Below are positions 1 through 8,108 of a DNA stretch of 64,000 bases, piece by piece (the stretch's first letter is position 1; every line of letters begins with the position of its first letter). The DNA is from RHLJ01 sp965601955. Lineage in GTDB: Bacteria; Bacteroidota; Rhodothermia; Balneolales; Balneolaceae. Location of the stretch: contig OZ271855.1 in NCBI GenBank assembly GCA_965601955.1, forward strand, positions 620,001 to 684,000. Direction: 5' to 3'. Below the pieces are notes generated by a model. It did no database searches and was not told the DNA's origin. It saw only the letters and a program-made list of their open reading frames with translations. The position numbers and the translations under genes are program-made.

Positions 1-872
1 TGATTGTTAGTTTTATTGGGTATAAGAAACTGGTAGTACCAATAATTATAGGGGAAAACCTTAGGGTGCATGAAGTCATCGAACTTGAATCCGATATTCA
101 GCAATTAGATGAGATTCAGGTTACCTCTGTAGATGACCGTAGATGGAGAAAGGCGTACGAGGATTTTCAAGAATTCTTTCTCGGCCGGGATGAATTCGCC
201 TACTTTTGTGATATCAAAAATCCATACTCCCTGAACTTCGAGTGGAACCAGAAAGAAAAATTATACAGTGCCACCTCAAGTGAGCCCCTAATTATTGAGA
301 ACAAGGCACTTGGATACCAGATTACCGTAGAGATTGAAGATGTATCATTTAACCCAAGAACAAACGGTGGGTTTTATGTGATCTTGCCTCGTTTTCAGGA
401 AATGGAAGCACCGGACAGTTTAACCTATAACACCTGGATGTATAATCGCGAGCAAACCTATCGGGGTTCTTCCAGGCATTTCTTTAAAAGTTTAGTGGAT
501 GGAGAATTGAAGAAGTCTGGTTTTTCCGTGTTGCCTGGCGATTCATCTATCATACAGGTTGATGACAGGGATTTAATGGAATTGTACTTTCCACGGAATT
601 GGCAGTTTTTGGAAAAGAACTATACACCATTCATAGTATCTGAAAGAAGCTTCAAGGTAGGTTATGATGTTGAGTTTGACCGCAGAGGAAGGGCAAAAAA
701 TAGAGGGAAATTTAGCACAGTAGATTTAAGAGGGATATCAGATATAATACTGGTCGATCGATATGGCGAGGTCTATAATCCTGAGTTTATCCAGTTTTTT
801 GGTAAATGGGAGGCAGATCGTTTTGCCAAACATCTACCATTGGAGTATGGCCTGGCACTAAAAGATTTATAG
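1..872 (+). CDS. Carboxypeptidase-like regulatory-domain protein (5' partial)
   Basis: The reading frame is open to the left edge of the window, so the N-terminus is missing. A GTG at 66 exists, but the 21 codons before it encode an SFIGYK motif and a strand ending in a QLDEIQVTS-like tail, which is the end of a CarboxypepD_reg-like beta-sandwich. The gene therefore starts outside the window. The remaining 260 or so residues match the usual body of this Bacteroidota envelope family: an aromatic-rich region, a FLG segment, an NP-x-SL segment and an ALGY motif. The family is exported and mostly of unknown function, and it resembles the N-terminal domain of TonB-dependent receptors without the barrel. 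It converges on the dioxygenase-like gene, and the two stop codons overlap within 867-872. Confidence 0.75.
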   Translation, partial: IVSFIGYKKLVVPIIIGENLRVHEVIELESDIQQLDEIQVTSVDDRRWRKAYEDFQEFFLGRDEFAYFCDIKNPYSLNFEWNQKEKLYSATSSEPLIIENKALGYQITVEIEDVSFNPRTNGGFYVILPRFQEMEAPDSLTYNTWMYNREQTYRGSSRHFFKSLVDGELKKSGFSVLPGDSSIIQVDDRDLMELYFPRNWQFLEKNYTPFIVSERSFKVGYDVEFDRRGRAKNRGKFSTVDLRGISDIILVDRYGEVYNPEFIQFFGKWEADRFAKHLPLEYGLALKDL

Positions 873-1484
873 GTTTTTCCTAAGAATTATATCTCTGCTT
901 CCCATTAGAATGCCACTCTCTTCTACAAGGGTTAACACTCCATTACTCCCTCCTCTTGGGTTGGTATTATTCAGGGTACTCTTACTCAGCTTTTTATCTC
1001 CTGAAAACAAAAACTCTTCGATATAATAGTATTCTCCTCCAGGCTCTAAAACGGTTAGGTGAATATGAGCGGGGTCGTCGTCTCCATGAAATCTCGGTTT
1101 TTGAGTGAAGAATGTATAGTTGCCATCTGCAGTAGTTTTCACCCAGCCTCTCAAATAGCCATGTCTCCTTGCCCAACCTTTCTCGCTTCCCTTTTTAGGG
1201 TAAACCCCTTCTTCATTCGTATGATAAATGTATAAAATTACCCCCTCAGCTGGGGTAATGCCGTCTGGATTAAAAACAGTACCAGTTAGTTTTATTTGAA
1301 CTCCTTCCGTCTCAAATTCCGGAAGAGTATCAACAGGGCTGAGAGTTCGATTTCCATATTCAAAGATAGCTTCGCACCCTTCACATGGGCCGCCTAATAG
1401 TTGTCCTTGCCCTAACGACAAATTATGAAGTAGCAATGCTGTTATTAGAGCTGCGATCCATCGAAGAATGAGTGTTTCTTTCAT
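867..1484 (-). CDS. Intradiol ring-cleavage dioxygenase-like secreted protein
   Basis: The 205-residue protein has an N-terminal signal peptide of about 25 residues. It then shows the intradiol dioxygenase fold (protocatechuate 3,4-dioxygenase beta-like): a G-x-V-x(5)-G-x-x-P-A-x-GV strand pair, IYHT, RHGYLRGW, and the PAHIH iron-ligand motif with His140 and His142. Tyr95, in GVY, aligns with the first tyrosine iron ligand. The segment that normally holds the second tyrosine (PGxYP in PcaH) is shortened and reads KPRFHGDDD, so I see no second Tyr. Catalysis on catechols is therefore uncertain. The gene lies 2 nt downstream of the DUF5916 gene and is probably co-transcribed with it. Confidence 0.8.
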   Translation of the reverse strand: MKETLILRWIAALITALLLHNLSLGQGQLLGGPCEGCEAIFEYGNRTLSPVDTLPEFETEGVQIKLTGTVFNPDGITPAEGVILYIYHTNEEGVYPKKGSEKGWARRHGYLRGWVKTTADGNYTFFTQKPRFHGDDDPAHIHLTVLEPGGEYYYIEEFLFSGDKKLSKSTLNNTNPRGGSNGVLTLVEESGILMGSRDIILRKNL

Positions 1485-1486
1485 AA

Positions 1487-3694
1487 CTAGTTAAACCAAT
1501 AGTTCATTTTGAAAACGATACCGCGATTTTTGATACCAAAGTTTTCGGTTCCATAATTATCATTGAAAACAAGGAAAATGTCGCTCATTGGAGCATACCT
1601 CCACTGTAATCGGCTATTGATATTGAAGTTTTCAGCCTGGGTATTGTATTGCAGAAAAGTGGTCCAATTCAGGTTGTTTGAAAAACTGATCTCCGATTGT
1701 GGCCCGATAAGGTGAAGAGTTGCTTCTCCATAGTTATCGGGTAGCTCCACCCTGTTTCCAACATATCGCACTCCAAAATTCCCCCAGGGCTGTGTTCTGT
1801 AATTGAGTTCTCCGCCAAACTGTAACCGTGTTCCGTTATAGAATCCACCATACGAAGAGTTGACTCCGGCGCTTAATACCCCCCTTGAATCTGTCGAGTA
1901 ATCGAGAGCAACAGTATTAAATATGTAGGTTTCAGCAGGTAGATAATCGTCGCCCCCAATTAAATCGGTAGGAAATAAAAGTCTTACCTCGTTATTTCTG
2001 GCACTAACTCTCAGGAAGCCATGATTGAAGGTGCTCAATTCATAATTAATGGTAGATACCCTGTCGATAAGATCACCATTGGTTTCCCAACTCATAACGG
2101 TCCACGAACTAAACTCATGAGAGTTAATCCAGTCAGACTCAGGCCGGATAACAAAACCAGCCCATGGGTTTAGATATTTAAATCCCACCCTGATAAGGCT
2201 GTCCCTGGCTGCATCATATTGAAATGATCTCATGGAGAAACCAAGATCATTTATATAGTTATCGCCAACCCTATCCGTGGTAATTCCGAAGAACTTATCT
2301 CCGTCATTGTACATTAATGTTGCCCCAATAAAAGAAGCATCATCCAGTCGGTCTTCAGTTTGCGACCAATGGTAACGGGCATTACCTGATAGGCGGCCGC
2401 TTTCGGAGGCATAATGGAATTCAAGTCCCATGGTTCGGTTAAAATCTTCATTGAAGGAGTTACCATCATCAAAGGTAGAGCGGTTAGTGAAGAGGCCTTT
2501 AATGCTGCTTCTTCCAAATACGTTTTGCTGGAAAGCCCCAACGATGTAGTTATTGGCAGAAATATCATCTATCCCCTTGGTCTGTACATTCAGGGCGCCC
2601 ACTCTCAGGTTGTCAGTTACATTCCCAGTTACCCGACTTCCAAAAAGGATGGGAACAAGGTTTCCATCACTAATCCCGATTTGGCGTGAGAAAAAGGGTT
2701 TAACTCCCCAGGTTCCGAAGCTGGAAAAGAGATCACTGTTTTCGAGAAAGAAGACCCTTCGTTCCGGGAAAAAGATGCTGAAGCGGGAAAGGTTGGTAAC
2801 CTGCTGATCTACATCTACCGTTGAAAAGTCCGGGTTTACGGTAAGATCCATTTTTAATGAAGAGCCAAGTGGAATTTTGGCATCCAATCCAAGATCAGCA
2901 TCACCATTGTACGATGAAGACTCTTCAAAATCCCGATCTATGGAAGAAAGTACGTAGGGCTGAACCGCTATTCGCTGACGCCTTTTTTCAAGAGGCTGCT
3001 GTAGTTTGAGCGTTCCGAGATAGCCCAAATCTATTCCTGGAAAACCTTGCGGTACGTGGCTCCAGGTTGAATACTCATTTCGAAGCATATCATTTCGCAC
3101 AAAATTAATTCCCCACTCCTCGCTTTGTGGGTCAAAATTGATGGATTTGAATGGAATTGCGAATTCAGCTACCCAGTATTCATCATGTACTTTTACAGAA
3201 CTGGTCCAGGTATTATTCCAGTTGAAATCAGGCCGGGTCCTGGAGTTTTCAATACTTACGATTCCGTCCACTTCAGCTCCCGCAGCATTTACTCCAAAAA
3301 TGAACCCAGTCGTTTTTTGATTGTATGGATCCAGAACTACAGTAAAAGCGTCACTATCCCAATGATAAGATGGGTTGTCTCTTTTTAGCGATTTTATGAC
3401 CAGGTCTTCTTTCTTTTGGTAGTTAATTGCCCCGATATAGAGATACTCATCATCATATAAGATCCACGCTTTAGTTTGCCCTATTGCATATCCTTCGTCC
3501 TTTGGCCATTTGTTTAGGAAATCAGAGGTGATAACAGCGTCCCCCCATGCTAGTTCATCAAGGGTTCCATCAATGATGATACTTATGGGTGATTTTTGAG
3601 CTTCCAGGATGAACTCTTCAATAACGGGTTGCTCTTGGGAAAAGGAGTTTTGTGTTGCAAACAGGATGATTAAAACGGTGACTAAGCGCTTCAT
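1487..3694 (-). CDS. DUF5916 outer-membrane protein with CBM9-like domain
   Basis: I chose the ATG at 3694 because it gives a clean signal peptide (MKRLVTVLIILFATQNSFSQ) and a 735-residue product. The frame also extends upstream to 3787, but that part has no signal character. Residues of roughly 30-215 look like a family 9-type carbohydrate-binding beta-sandwich (DGTLDELAW near the start, later DSDAFTVVLDPY). The rest is the DUF5916 region, rich in alternating aromatic strands and ending in an aromatic residue plus Asn, as expected for an outer-membrane beta-barrel. Family knowledge suggests polymer binding or uptake at the outer membrane; the substrate is unknown. It is divergent from the LytS/LytTR pair and upstream of the dioxygenase-like gene. 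Confidence 0.8.
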   Translation of the reverse strand: MKRLVTVLIILFATQNSFSQEQPVIEEFILEAQKSPISIIIDGTLDELAWGDAVITSDFLNKWPKDEGYAIGQTKAWILYDDEYLYIGAINYQKKEDLVIKSLKRDNPSYHWDSDAFTVVLDPYNQKTTGFIFGVNAAGAEVDGIVSIENSRTRPDFNWNNTWTSSVKVHDEYWVAEFAIPFKSINFDPQSEEWGINFVRNDMLRNEYSTWSHVPQGFPGIDLGYLGTLKLQQPLEKRRQRIAVQPYVLSSIDRDFEESSSYNGDADLGLDAKIPLGSSLKMDLTVNPDFSTVDVDQQVTNLSRFSIFFPERRVFFLENSDLFSSFGTWGVKPFFSRQIGISDGNLVPILFGSRVTGNVTDNLRVGALNVQTKGIDDISANNYIVGAFQQNVFGRSSIKGLFTNRSTFDDGNSFNEDFNRTMGLEFHYASESGRLSGNARYHWSQTEDRLDDASFIGATLMYNDGDKFFGITTDRVGDNYINDLGFSMRSFQYDAARDSLIRVGFKYLNPWAGFVIRPESDWINSHEFSSWTVMSWETNGDLIDRVSTINYELSTFNHGFLRVSARNNEVRLLFPTDLIGGDDYLPAETYIFNTVALDYSTDSRGVLSAGVNSSYGGFYNGTRLQFGGELNYRTQPWGNFGVRYVGNRVELPDNYGEATLHLIGPQSEISFSNNLNWTTFLQYNTQAENFNINSRLQWRYAPMSDIFLVFNDNYGTENFGIKNRGIVFKMNYWFN

Positions 3695-3920
3695 GAGATC
3701 TTTTTTGGTTCCGAATTTCGGGCATAGATAAAAATCTCTTCCTTTTATATTGGGGCTCAACGATATACGGCCATCATTAAGCCCCAAAGTGCATTGGCAG
3801 GAAGATTGAAGTCATTGGCAGATTAAACCATCCCCTTTGCAGAGCGTGCATTGTAGAATGCAGAAAGATTAAAGTTTTGATTCACATCCTTTTACAAGGT
3901 TGCGTACTTTATCCTGTTCT
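3695..3920. promoter_or_regulatory. Divergent intergenic region with 9-bp direct repeats
   Basis: This 226-bp region separates the DUF5916 operon from the histidine kinase gene. It carries a perfect 9-bp direct repeat, CATTGGCAG, at 3792-3800 and 3813-3821, separated by 12 bp. A weaker copy, CATTGTAG, lies at 3849-3856. Paired 9-bp repeats with a 12-bp spacer are the geometry used by LytTR-type response regulators, and one such regulator is encoded just downstream. The bases do not match the usual LytTR consensus, so binding is an inference. I could not place a confident -7/-33 promoter. Confidence 0.35.
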
Positions 3921-5000
3921 ATGGAAGCTTTTCTAAAGAAATATCAGTCTACCGGTACCAGGATAATGTGGCACGTCCTCTTTTGGGTGTGCTATATCGC
4001 GATGTATACCGTCATTTATGGAAATTTTGAGGATAGTTATGGCGCGGAATTTTTCTGGGCGATGGCCTATCTGCCTCTAAAAATGGTAGTGACCTACTTC
4101 ACGCTATACTTTGTGATCCCGAGATATTTTCTTCAAAAGAAATATGTAATGGCTACGATAATTACGACCATTGCCATTTTAATAGCAGCTTTTATTCAGC
4201 GCTACCTGGACTATTATATTATCTATCCCATATATAATTATGAGTGGCTATCGGATGGACCTTGGAATGTGGCAAAAAGCCTAAAAACGACGATGTCGAT
4301 TTATCCGGCCGTAGCTCTTGCTTCGTTTATTAAGATCACAAAGTATTTCTATAGTGAGGAAAACAGGTCGCAAGAACTTCAACAGGAAAAGCTCCAGGCT
4401 GAATTGAATTTTTTGAAAGGGCAGATTCACCCTCATTTCTTGTTTAATACCCTGAATAACCTGTATGCCCTCACCCTAAAAAAGTCGGAGTCTTCTCCTG
4501 AGGTAGTATTAAAGCTTTCAGAATTATTGAGCTTTATGTTGTACGAGTGTAATTCCCGGACAGTATCTCTTAGTAAAGAGATTAAACTCATTGAAAATTA
4601 TATTGCTCTTGAGAAGATTCGATATGACGACCGGCTTACCGTTAGCTATGATACCGAAGGGAATGTATCTCAAAGCGAAATCCCGCCCATGCTCCTGCTT
4701 CCTTTTGTTGAAAATGCATTTAAGCATGGCACCAGTGATGCCCTTGATGAGGTTTGGGTAGAAATAAAGGTAGCTATCCGAAACCAAACTTTGTCACTAT
4801 CCGTGAAGAACAGCAATGGTCACGACGACCAGAAAGAAGAATTTGAATATCAAAAAGGAATCGGATTGACAAATGTGAAGCGCCGTCTTGAATTACTCTA
4901 TAACGGTTTTTATAGGTTAGAGATTGATGATAGCAGTGATACCTATTCCGTTTACTTGGAGATTGAATTAGATAAACTGTTAAATACTGAAGAAGAGTGA
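3921..5000 (+). CDS. LytS/YehU-family sensor histidine kinase
   Basis: I start at the ATG at 3921; a TTG at 3900 in the same frame is less likely. The 359-residue protein has about four membrane helices in its first 140 residues and then a short coiled linker (ENRSQELQQEKLQAEL). The His_kinase core follows, with H170-P-H172-FLFNTL, the N-box PFVENAFKHG, and a G-box GIGLTNVKRRLELLY. This is the membrane sensor of the LytS/LytTR class common in Bacteroidota, with no separate extracytoplasmic sensing domain. Its stop overlaps the start of the response regulator by 4 nt (GTGA), so the pair is co-translated. The signal is unknown. Confidence 0.92.
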   Translation: MEAFLKKYQSTGTRIMWHVLFWVCYIAMYTVIYGNFEDSYGAEFFWAMAYLPLKMVVTYFTLYFVIPRYFLQKKYVMATIITTIAILIAAFIQRYLDYYIIYPIYNYEWLSDGPWNVAKSLKTTMSIYPAVALASFIKITKYFYSEENRSQELQQEKLQAELNFLKGQIHPHFLFNTLNNLYALTLKKSESSPEVVLKLSELLSFMLYECNSRTVSLSKEIKLIENYIALEKIRYDDRLTVSYDTEGNVSQSEIPPMLLLPFVENAFKHGTSDALDEVWVEIKVAIRNQTLSLSVKNSNGHDDQKEEFEYQKGIGLTNVKRRLELLYNGFYRLEIDDSSDTYSVYLEIELDKLLNTEEE

Positions 5001-5722
5001 GCCTTACCTGTTTTATCATAGATGATGAGCCGTTAGCGATCGAAGTTATCGAGTCTCATATTTCAAAGATCGACGGTCTTGAAGTCCTCGCCACTTTTCA
5101 AAATGCAGTAAAAGCCTTCCAGGCCCTTCGAGACAGCTCAGTAGATGTGCTCTTTCTGGATATACAAATGCCAAGGCTTACCGGGCTTGAATTTCTTAGA
5201 TCACTCAAAAACCCACCAAAAGTTATTTTTACCACGGCGTATAGAGAATATGCCCTGGAAGGTTTTGAATTAGATGTGGTCGATTATCTGCTAAAGCCGA
5301 TCTCTTTTGAGCGCTTTCTAAAGGCGGTTAATAAAGTGTTTGATTCGGCGGCGCCTCGATCAACGGTTCCATTTCCTCCCGTTGAATTTCACAAAGAGCA
5401 GCGATATGTATTTGTTCCTTCCGAAAAGAAGAATGTGAAGATTTGCCTGGATGAAATGCTCTTTATCGAAAGTAAAAGAGATTTCATTCTCATTAAAACT
5501 CAACATAAGGAAGTGAATACCTATCAAACTATCACCTATATGGAAGAGCGTTTACCTGGCGATGAGTTTGTTCGTGTTCACCGGTCGTTCATTGTTAATC
5601 TCAAAAAGATTGAGAGCTGGAACCAAAACGAAATAGAGGTATCCGGAGTCACCATTCCAATAGGCAGGACCTACAAGCGAGAGGCATTGAAAAAGCTCGA
5701 GGAGCAAACGAAGGTTTTATAA
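4997..5722 (+). CDS. LytTR-family response regulator
   Basis: The GTG start at 4997 overlaps the kinase stop. The 241-residue protein has a CheY-like receiver with the acidic pocket D9-D10, phospho-acceptor D55 (FLDIQMP), the conserved Thr in FTTAY and the conserved Lys in YLLKP. A C-terminal LytTR DNA-binding domain spans roughly residues 140-240 (FIESKRDFILI, FVRVHRSFIVNL, PIGRTYK). It should act as a phosphorylation-dependent transcription factor for the upstream kinase. The paired direct repeats at 3792-3821 are a candidate target. Confidence 0.94.
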   Translation: MSLTCFIIDDEPLAIEVIESHISKIDGLEVLATFQNAVKAFQALRDSSVDVLFLDIQMPRLTGLEFLRSLKNPPKVIFTTAYREYALEGFELDVVDYLLKPISFERFLKAVNKVFDSAAPRSTVPFPPVEFHKEQRYVFVPSEKKNVKICLDEMLFIESKRDFILIKTQHKEVNTYQTITYMEERLPGDEFVRVHRSFIVNLKKIESWNQNEIEVSGVTIPIGRTYKREALKKLEEQTKVL

Positions 5723-5815
5723 TTAAGAATGTTTCAATTATCAATATCAGCTCGCGGTTATTCCTAATTCTTAATTGACCAATTGCCAATTGAATAATTC
5801 TTAATTAACAAATTT
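5718..5815. repeat. AT-rich inverted-repeat element, no cargo
   Basis: Immediately after the response-regulator stop lies the arm TAATTAAGAAT followed by TTCAATT. An inverted copy (ATTCAATTG near 5790 and GAATAATTCTTAATTA near 5793-5806) faces it, with a further copy of CTAATTCTTAATTG near 5764-5777. The CAATTAAGAATT core recurs at 27927-28338 and 49405-49580. It looks like a small dispersed intergenic repeat. The left arm overlaps the stop codon of the gene, as in the other copies. Confidence 0.6.
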
Positions 5816-5850
5816 TGTACATTCCTTGAGTTAGCAAAACGAGCTATTGA

Positions 5851-7668
5851 ATGTCAGAACACTACCGCGCTCTTACCAGAAAATACCGACCGAATAGTTT
5901 TGAGGATATTGTTTCTCAAGACCACGTAAGCAGCACGTTACTTAACGCAATCAAGCAAAATCGCCTTTCTCATGCGTATATGTTCTGTGGCCCCAGAGGA
6001 GTTGGTAAAACGACAATGGCCAGGGTATTGGCTCGTGTTATAAATGAGATTGATACAAACGTAGATGGTGAGTCGTTAAATCAGACGCTCAACATCATCG
6101 AGATGGATGCAGCATCCAATAACAAAGTGGAAGATGTTCATCACCTGCGAGAGAGTGTAAGAATTCCACCACAGAACGGACGCTATAAAGTATATATCGT
6201 AGATGAGGTTCATATGCTTTCAAAGGCGGCGTTCAATGCACTGCTTAAAACGCTCGAAGAACCTCCTGAGCATGCTATTTTCATTTTTGCTACTACTGAG
6301 CCCCATAAAGTGCTCCCAACCATACTTTCCAGGGTTCAACGATTTGATTTCAAGCGGATCGCAGTGGAAGAAATTGTAGAAAGGCTACGAAAAATATCCG
6401 TGGACGAGCAAATAGCTATTGATGAAGAATCGCTGCACGTGATCGCAAAAAAAGCCGATGGAGCCTTAAGAGATGCTCTCGGGTTAATGGATCAGGCGAT
6501 TGCTTTCTGTGGGAATGCCATTACTCATAGCGAATTGCTACAGGCTCTAAATGTTGTAGGAACAGATCGGTTATTTGAATTCATGGAGTGTGTGAAACAG
6601 CATAACGCTAATACAGGACTGGACCTGATTAACACGTTGCTTCAAGAAGGCTATGATATTCAGGAATTTTTAATTGGGCTTACTGAGCATCTAAGGAATT
6701 TGTACATCGCCCATCACAGCCCGCAACTTTATCTTGTTGAGGCATCTGAAGACACAAGGAAGAAGTATCAATCTACAGCTCCGGATTTTTCCAGGGATGA
6801 TTTGATGCGAATGATGCACATTGTAAGCGAAGCACAAATCAAATTAAAGGATGCAAGTCAGCCTCGCGTTCAGTTCGAAATAACCCTTCTTAAGCTTATC
6901 CATATGGAGCGGACGGAGAGTTTCAAACAGCTACTAGCTGATCTGGAAGAGGTAAAAAAAAAATTTAAGAACGGGGCAACCAGTCCATCAAAAGTAACAG
7001 GCCCGCAAGCCGAACCTGCTGAAATAAAAACCTCGAATCCTGTTCGCGATGAAAAACTGGCAGCAAATGGACAGGTAGAAGAAAAGAACACTCAGGAAAT
7101 AGGAGAAAAAGTTTCTTATCCACAGAAAGAAGAAGCATTGGAACCTGCTCCGGTTTTTGATGAATATGGCCTGGGCCAGCCCGCACTGGTTACTGAAGTG
7201 ACTCAAAAAGCAAAGGTGCTTCATTTTAAGAACGGAAATGGAGCTTCGGAAGCCCAAAAAGAACCAGCTGTTCAGGTTGCTCAACCTCAGAGTCCGGTTA
7301 CTAAACTTACTATTGAGCGGGTTAAAGAAGTCTGGGATGATTTTTTGGCATCCCTTGAGAATAATGTTTCCAAGATATTAGAGCTGCAGGTACAACGAGT
7401 TAGTCCATCCGCATTATCAGGCAATGAGCTTGTCATTGAGTGTGATAATCCGCTGGCAAAGAAAATGATGGATGAACAGGCTCATGAACTTTGTGTAAAG
7501 CTGAAAGAACATGTTGGAACTATGTTGCGTTTTAAAACGGTAGTTAAAAAGAACGAAGCCCAACAAACAGCTTCATTAAGTAATTACGATCGATTTAAAG
7601 AAATACAGCAAAAAGACCCTATGGTTCGCGAACTGGTTGAGCGGCTTGGGGCAGAACTTGAATTTTAA
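5851..7668 (+). CDS. dnaX: DNA polymerase III subunit gamma/tau
   Basis: The 605-residue clamp-loader ATPase has Walker A GPRGVGKTT (residues 47-55), Walker B in YIVDEVHML, and sensor SRV in TILSRVQRFDF. Domains I-III run to about residue 365. A charged linker and a tau-specific C-terminal domain follow. The segment between Walker A and DAASNNKVED, which normally carries a four-cysteine zinc module, contains no cysteine here, so the module has been lost. An A10 tract at 6954-6963, at the domain III/linker boundary, could generate a short gamma form. It is followed closely by ybaB and recR, the usual dnaX-ybaB-recR arrangement. Confidence 0.97.
   Translation: MSEHYRALTRKYRPNSFEDIVSQDHVSSTLLNAIKQNRLSHAYMFCGPRGVGKTTMARVLARVINEIDTNVDGESLNQTLNIIEMDAASNNKVEDVHHLRESVRIPPQNGRYKVYIVDEVHMLSKAAFNALLKTLEEPPEHAIFIFATTEPHKVLPTILSRVQRFDFKRIAVEEIVERLRKISVDEQIAIDEESLHVIAKKADGALRDALGLMDQAIAFCGNAITHSELLQALNVVGTDRLFEFMECVKQHNANTGLDLINTLLQEGYDIQEFLIGLTEHLRNLYIAHHSPQLYLVEASEDTRKKYQSTAPDFSRDDLMRMMHIVSEAQIKLKDASQPRVQFEITLLKLIHMERTESFKQLLADLEEVKKKFKNGATSPSKVTGPQAEPAEIKTSNPVRDEKLAANGQVEEKNTQEIGEKVSYPQKEEALEPAPVFDEYGLGQPALVTEVTQKAKVLHFKNGNGASEAQKEPAVQVAQPQSPVTKLTIERVKEVWDDFLASLENNVSKILELQVQRVSPSALSGNELVIECDNPLAKKMMDEQAHELCVKLKEHVGTMLRFKTVVKKNEAQQTASLSNYDRFKEIQQKDPMVRELVERLGAELEF
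6954..6968 (+). other. Candidate slippage/frameshift site in dnaX
   Basis: Ten consecutive A residues (6954-6963) encode V-K-K-K and then read into TTT. Slipping into the -1 frame, or inserting one A in the transcript, gives AAA-ATT-TAA, a stop at 6966-6968. The +1 frame also closes within about ten codons. The resulting product would have about 372 residues and end at the domain III boundary, like the E. coli and Thermus gamma subunits. A purine-rich GGAAGAGG lies directly upstream of the run. This mirrors the transcriptional slippage known for Thermus dnaX; here it is inferred from sequence only. Confidence 0.6.
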
Positions 7669-7679
7669 GGACTAGTATT

Positions 7680-8027
7680 ATGGCAGATTTTAATATGGCC
7701 GACATGTTCGGCAAAATCCAGGAAATGCAGGCGAAAGTGCAGGAAACGCAAGCAAAACTTGGGGAAGTGGTTGTAGAGGCAGAAGCAGGTGGAGGAATGG
7801 TAAAAGTTAAAGCAAATGGTTTGCGCCAGGTGTTATCAATTCAGCTTGACCAGGATGTAATTGACCCAAGTGATAAAGAAATCCTGGAAGATTTAGTGGT
7901 AGCAGGAGTAAACAAGGCGCTTGAGAAAGCAGATGAGGCAGCAAAAGCTCAGATGCAGGAAGCTTATAAAGGAATGATTCCCGGAGGCGGTTTACCAGGT
8001 ATGGACTTATCTAAATTTGGACTCTAG
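7680..8027 (+). CDS. ybaB: YbaB/EbfC nucleoid-associated protein
   Basis: The 115-residue protein matches the YbaB/EbfC family: an N-terminal helix rich in Q, K and E (MFGKIQEMQAKVQETQAKLG), a short beta core with GGGMVKVKANG, then a long helix and a Gly/Met-rich tail ending in GMIPGGGLPGMDLSKFGL. The family binds DNA as a dimer and is usually located between dnaX and recR, as it is here. The gap to dnaX is 11 nt, so the genes are likely co-transcribed. Confidence 0.95.
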   Translation: MADFNMADMFGKIQEMQAKVQETQAKLGEVVVEAEAGGGMVKVKANGLRQVLSIQLDQDVIDPSDKEILEDLVVAGVNKALEKADEAAKAQMQEAYKGMIPGGGLPGMDLSKFGL

Positions 8028-8029
8028 GA

Positions 8030-8103
8030 AATTCAAAATGAAAAATTAAAGATTAAAAATGGCGTCAGCCAATCTTTAATTTTGAATTTTTAATCCTTAA
8101 TTC
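8030..8103. repeat. Inverted repeat between ybaB and recR
   Basis: The 81-nt gap contains AAAATTAAAGATT and, after a loop including GGCGTCAGCC, the inverted copy AATCTTTAATTTT. Outer segments of AATTCAAAA/TTGAATT type extend the pairing. It can form a long AT-rich hairpin. It could be a transcript-processing or attenuation structure inside the operon, or a member of the dispersed AT-rich intergenic repeats in this window. It lacks a U-tract typical of a terminator. Confidence 0.55.
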
Positions 8104-8108
8104 TATTC

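Noticed and set aside
2414..2807. Plus-strand open frames inside the DUF5916 gene
   Set aside because: The minus-strand gene has a complete, family-consistent protein; the plus-strand frames are fragmentary and without motifs.
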